Source of the DNA: an uncultured Vicinamibacterales bacterium
GTDB lineage: Bacteria; Acidobacteriota; Vicinamibacteria; Vicinamibacterales; UBA8438
Reading direction: 5' to 3'
Length of the DNA: 64,000 nucleotides
Assembly: GCA_958295905.1 (NCBI GenBank)
Contig: OY282382.1
Coordinates: 5,748,367 to 5,812,366, forward strand
This document shows, one piece after another, positions 61,937 through 64,000 of this stretch. Below the pieces are notes generated by a model. That model was not told where the DNA came from, ran no database searches, and worked only from the letters and a program-made list of their open reading frames with translations. The position numbers and the translations under genes are program-made. Numbering within the stretch: position 1 is the stretch's first letter; every line of letters starts with the position of its first letter.

Positions 61937-63091
61937 ATGAGCAGGGACCTGCGGTTCCGGCGTTTGCGCCTGCGGAACTGGAAGAACTTTCTGCAGGTGG
62001 ACGTTGCCGTCGGGAACCGCCTGTTTCTGGTGGGAGCGAATGCCGCCGGAAAGTCCAACTTGCTCGACGCCTTTCGCTTTCTCCGCGATGTCGCTCTCTC
62101 CGGCAGCGGCTTCCGGGAAGCCGTTCTTCACCCGCGCCGCGGCGGCGTCGCCGGCATTCGCTGCCTTGCGGCGCGCCGGTATCCCGACGTCGAGATCACC
62201 GTCGAGCTGGAAGAAGAGGGCGCCGTAGCGTGGCGGTACGAGATCACCTTCTACCAGGACAACCAGCGGCGGCCCCGCATCCGGAGGGAGCGCGTGAGCC
62301 GGAGTGGGGAAGCGCTGGTCGATAGACCGAACGAGGACGACAACAAGGATCCGGAGCGGCTCACCCAGACGTACCTGGAGCAGGTCAGCGTCAATCAGCC
62401 GTTCCGCGATCTGGCCGTGTTCTTCAGCTCCATCCGATACCTGCACTTGGTGCCGCAGCTCGTCCGCGAACCCGATCGCTCGGTGGGCCGTGCGAACGAT
62501 CCCTTCGGCGGCGACTTCCTCGAGCAGGTCGCCACGACCCAGGAGCGTACCCGCACGGCCCGCCTTCGCCGCATCCAGCGCGCCCTCCGCGTCGCGGTGC
62601 CGCAACTCGAACAGATCGACTTGTGGCGCGACGCGCGCGGCACGCCGCACCTGCGGGGAAAGTACCAGCACTGGCGCGCGCAGGGGGCGTGGCAGAGCGA
62701 GGAGCAGTTCTCGGACGGCACGTTGCGCCTGATGGGGTTGCTCTGGGCGACGATGGACAAGGGAGGGCCGCTGCTGCTCGAAGAGCCGGAGATGTCGCTC
62801 CATCCGGAGATCGTGCGCGTGCTGCCTCAGATGCTGGCCCGCGTCCAGCGGCGAAGCGGCCGGCAGATCTTCGTGAGCACGCACTCTCCGGACCTGTTGC
62901 GCGACGAGGGCATCGGCCTCGACGAGGCGATGCTCCTCGTGCCGGGCGCCGAAGGCTCCGAGGTGGTTCCGGCCGGGTCGAATCGGGAAGTGCGCGCGCT
63001 GCTCGAAGGTGGCCTGTCGCTCGCCGACGCCGCCATACCCAGGACCCGGCCGGAGAACGTCGCGCAGCTCGCCCTGTTCGACGACGTGTGA
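61937..63091 (+). CDS. AAA/ABC-type ATPase (AAA_21/OLD-like) of a two-gene defence-like unit
   Basis: 384 aa. RecF/OLD-type start FRRLRLRNWKNFLQVDVAVG, Walker A G33-ANAAGKS40 NLLDAF, an ABC-like segment EQFSDGTLRLMGLLWATM, Walker B LLLEEPEMSLHP (E282-E283-P-E285) and the H-loop region FVSTHSPDLL. Such ATPases are found in OLD, Gabija, PARIS and retron-type systems, where they are paired or fused with a TOPRIM or nuclease effector. Its stop overlaps the next start (GTGA), the next protein being TOPRIM-like. SD GGAGGA about 5 nt before the ATG at 61937. Confidence 0.85.
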   Translation: MSRDLRFRRLRLRNWKNFLQVDVAVGNRLFLVGANAAGKSNLLDAFRFLRDVALSGSGFREAVLHPRRGGVAGIRCLAARRYPDVEITVELEEEGAVAWRYEITFYQDNQRRPRIRRERVSRSGEALVDRPNEDDNKDPERLTQTYLEQVSVNQPFRDLAVFFSSIRYLHLVPQLVREPDRSVGRANDPFGGDFLEQVATTQERTRTARLRRIQRALRVAVPQLEQIDLWRDARGTPHLRGKYQHWRAQGAWQSEEQFSDGTLRLMGLLWATMDKGGPLLLEEPEMSLHPEIVRVLPQMLARVQRRSGRQIFVSTHSPDLLRDEGIGLDEAMLLVPGAEGSEVVPAGSNREVRALLEGGLSLADAAIPRTRPENVAQLALFDDV

Positions 63092-63696
63092 CGGTGGCAG
63101 CCACTACCATCTCGGCCGCCGTCGCGGGCGGTCTCGATGAAGCGGTCGTTCGGACGCTCATCCGCCACGTTGGAGGTGTCCCGGGCATTGTGTACGGGAA
63201 GAACGGCAAGCCGTTCTTGAGAGACAGGATTGCCGGCTACAACAACGCCGCCCGTCACGCCCCATGGGTAGTGCTCGTCGACCTGGACACGGAAGGGAAT
63301 TGCGCACCGCCGGTCCGCACGACGTGGTTGTCGCATCCGGCCCCGCAGATGTGCTTCCGAATCGCCGTGCGAACGGTCGAGGCGTGGCTCATGGCCGACA
63401 ACGAGCAACTGGCCGCCTTCATCGGCGTCGCCCGCAGCAGAGTGCCCACGAACCCAGAAGGGCTGGAGTTCCCGAAACAGGCGATGGTCAACCTTGCGCG
63501 CCGCTCGCGCCGCCGCGACGTCCGGCTGGATATGGTGCCGCACCACGGGAGCGGACGGACCGAAGGACCGGCCTATGCGTCTCGGATGATCGAGTACGCC
63601 ACGGTCCGTTGGCGTCCGGAGGTCGCCGCCGCGCACGCGGACAGCCTGCGGCGCGCCATCAATGGTCTCCGGCGCTTGAGTGCCGGGAGCGCCTGA
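63088..63696 (+). CDS. TOPRIM-like partner of the AAA ATPase (DUF4276/PARIS-type position)
   Basis: 202 aa from GTG 63088 overlapping the ATPase stop by 4 nt (GTG 63094 is possible). The N-terminal segment AAVAGGLDEAVVRTLIRHVG followed by VVLVDLDTEG (D65, D67) has the layout of a TOPRIM fold, although the first glutamate of the classical motif appears as Ala in VAGG, with E18 nearby. VRTVEAWLMADNEQLAAFI follows, as in DUF4276-type proteins. Coupled ATPase plus TOPRIM recalls AriA/AriB (PARIS) and Gabija. The nuclease role is inferred. Confidence 0.6.
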   Translation: MTVAATTISAAVAGGLDEAVVRTLIRHVGGVPGIVYGKNGKPFLRDRIAGYNNAARHAPWVVLVDLDTEGNCAPPVRTTWLSHPAPQMCFRIAVRTVEAWLMADNEQLAAFIGVARSRVPTNPEGLEFPKQAMVNLARRSRRRDVRLDMVPHHGSGRTEGPAYASRMIEYATVRWRPEVAAAHADSLRRAINGLRRLSAGSA

Positions 63697-63914
63697 CGCG
63701 AGATGGACCGCGCTTCCAGAATGCTGCTTGCGCCGCGCCGGGGCGCGCCATACAGTGTGGCCACGCGTGCCCCGCGAACGCCGGTGCATCGTGCTCGAGA
63801 ATATCCAGGAGACTCACGGAGACGCGTGCCCGGTCGAGGATAGTGGACCGGAGTCAATCACCCAAGCGGGATCCGGATCGGCGGTAGGGGACCGCAGCGG
63901 AAAGGAATCGGCCA

Positions 63915-64000
63915 ATGCACGAAGTGAAATCGATTCAGGACCTGCTGAACCAGATCGGCCGCGACGAAATTCTGCTTCCCGAGTTCCAGCGCGGCTACGT
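63915..64000 (+). CDS. DUF262 protein (GmrSD-type), 5' end only
   Basis: ATG 63915 with AAAGGAA about 8 nt upstream. The 28 codons before the window ends read MHEVKSIQDLLNQIGRDEIL then LPEFQRGYV, the signature start of the DUF262 ParB-like nuclease/NTPase domain found in GmrSD-type modification-dependent restriction enzymes and related defence proteins. The rest lies outside the window. Confidence 0.75.
   Translation, partial: MHEVKSIQDLLNQIGRDEILLPEFQRGY

Noticed and set aside
63763..63840. Direct repeat ACGCGTGCCC (period 59 bp) and similar weak repeats near 40529/40589 and 45896/45973
   Set aside because: Matches are short and imperfect and fall within what GC-rich sequence yields by chance.

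Overview
The window is uniformly GC-rich (roughly two thirds or more by eye) and dense with coding sequence. Its housekeeping-type families are a DUF1501 protein, a cytochrome-bearing PSD1 protein (DUF1549/DUF1553), a DUF1587/1592/1588/1585 protein, a DUF1552 Tat protein, a DUF5916 outer-membrane-like protein and two full copies plus one shrunken copy of a secreted 'TPWGDPDLQGIW' family. Together these point to an environmental Acidobacteriota of the Vicinamibacteria type; Planctomycetota is the alternative. This is inference from family content; no rRNA or tRNA gene is visible.

Left part (1-27.5 kb), a defence and accessory region mixed with exported proteins. A partial ORF at the edge is followed by three short MITE-like repeats, an Uma2 nuclease gene and a secreted protein. 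Then come a type II restriction-modification pair (3.3-5.7 kb), a DUF1501/PSD1 pair (5.9-10.7 kb) and the main attraction: a tight three-gene operon at 11.2-22.8 kb. It encodes a NERD-pseudokinase-kinase-ATPase fusion (1457 aa), an unrecognised 605-aa protein and a 1788-aa nuclease/HerA-like ATPase. I read it as a hybrid between PglW (BREX type 2/Pgl) and the DptF-DptG-DptH phosphorothioation-dependent restriction module, but with no modification genes in view. A HEPN-type gene, an ATPase relic, two paralogous Uma2 genes and an AbiEi/AbiEii toxin-antitoxin pair between them follow.

Middle part (27.7-50.1 kb), metabolism and envelope. A BCCT osmolyte transporter is translationally coupled to a Gfo/Idh/MocA oxidoreductase. 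The oxidoreductase 3' end is partly duplicated twice downstream, and an intact ISKra4-family insertion sequence (30883-32758) has landed in the last duplicate. Next come an ankyrin-repeat protein coupled to the DUF1592 protein, the DUF1552 protein, a divergent pair of one-carbon/osmolyte genes (a dimethylglycine/sarcosine dehydrogenase-like flavoprotein and a DmdA-like GcvT-family protein), a class C beta-lactamase-like hydrolase and the DUF5916 protein. Transporter, flavoprotein and DmdA-like protein together suggest use of methylated osmolytes such as glycine betaine, dimethylglycine or DMSP.

Right part (50.3-64 kb), a second defence-like region. A strong promoter framed by four symmetric half-sites drives a GTPase-like gene and a RecD-like helicase with a C-terminal nuclease domain (one frameshift). 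Then follow an HTH regulator with a broken partner, a HicB-type antitoxin, two genes that have both lost their 5' ends at a rearrangement junction, a class A beta-lactamase-like protein, a helicase relic, an AAA ATPase coupled to a TOPRIM-like protein and the start of a DUF262 gene.

Several repeat families run through the non-coding spaces: a 172-176 bp element with 17-bp terminal inverted repeats (four copies), an ACTAGTG-ended element (three copies), a 23-bp hairpin just upstream of two minus-strand genes, and five unrelated pairs of about 37-bp direct repeats that all share a period of 70-73 bp.
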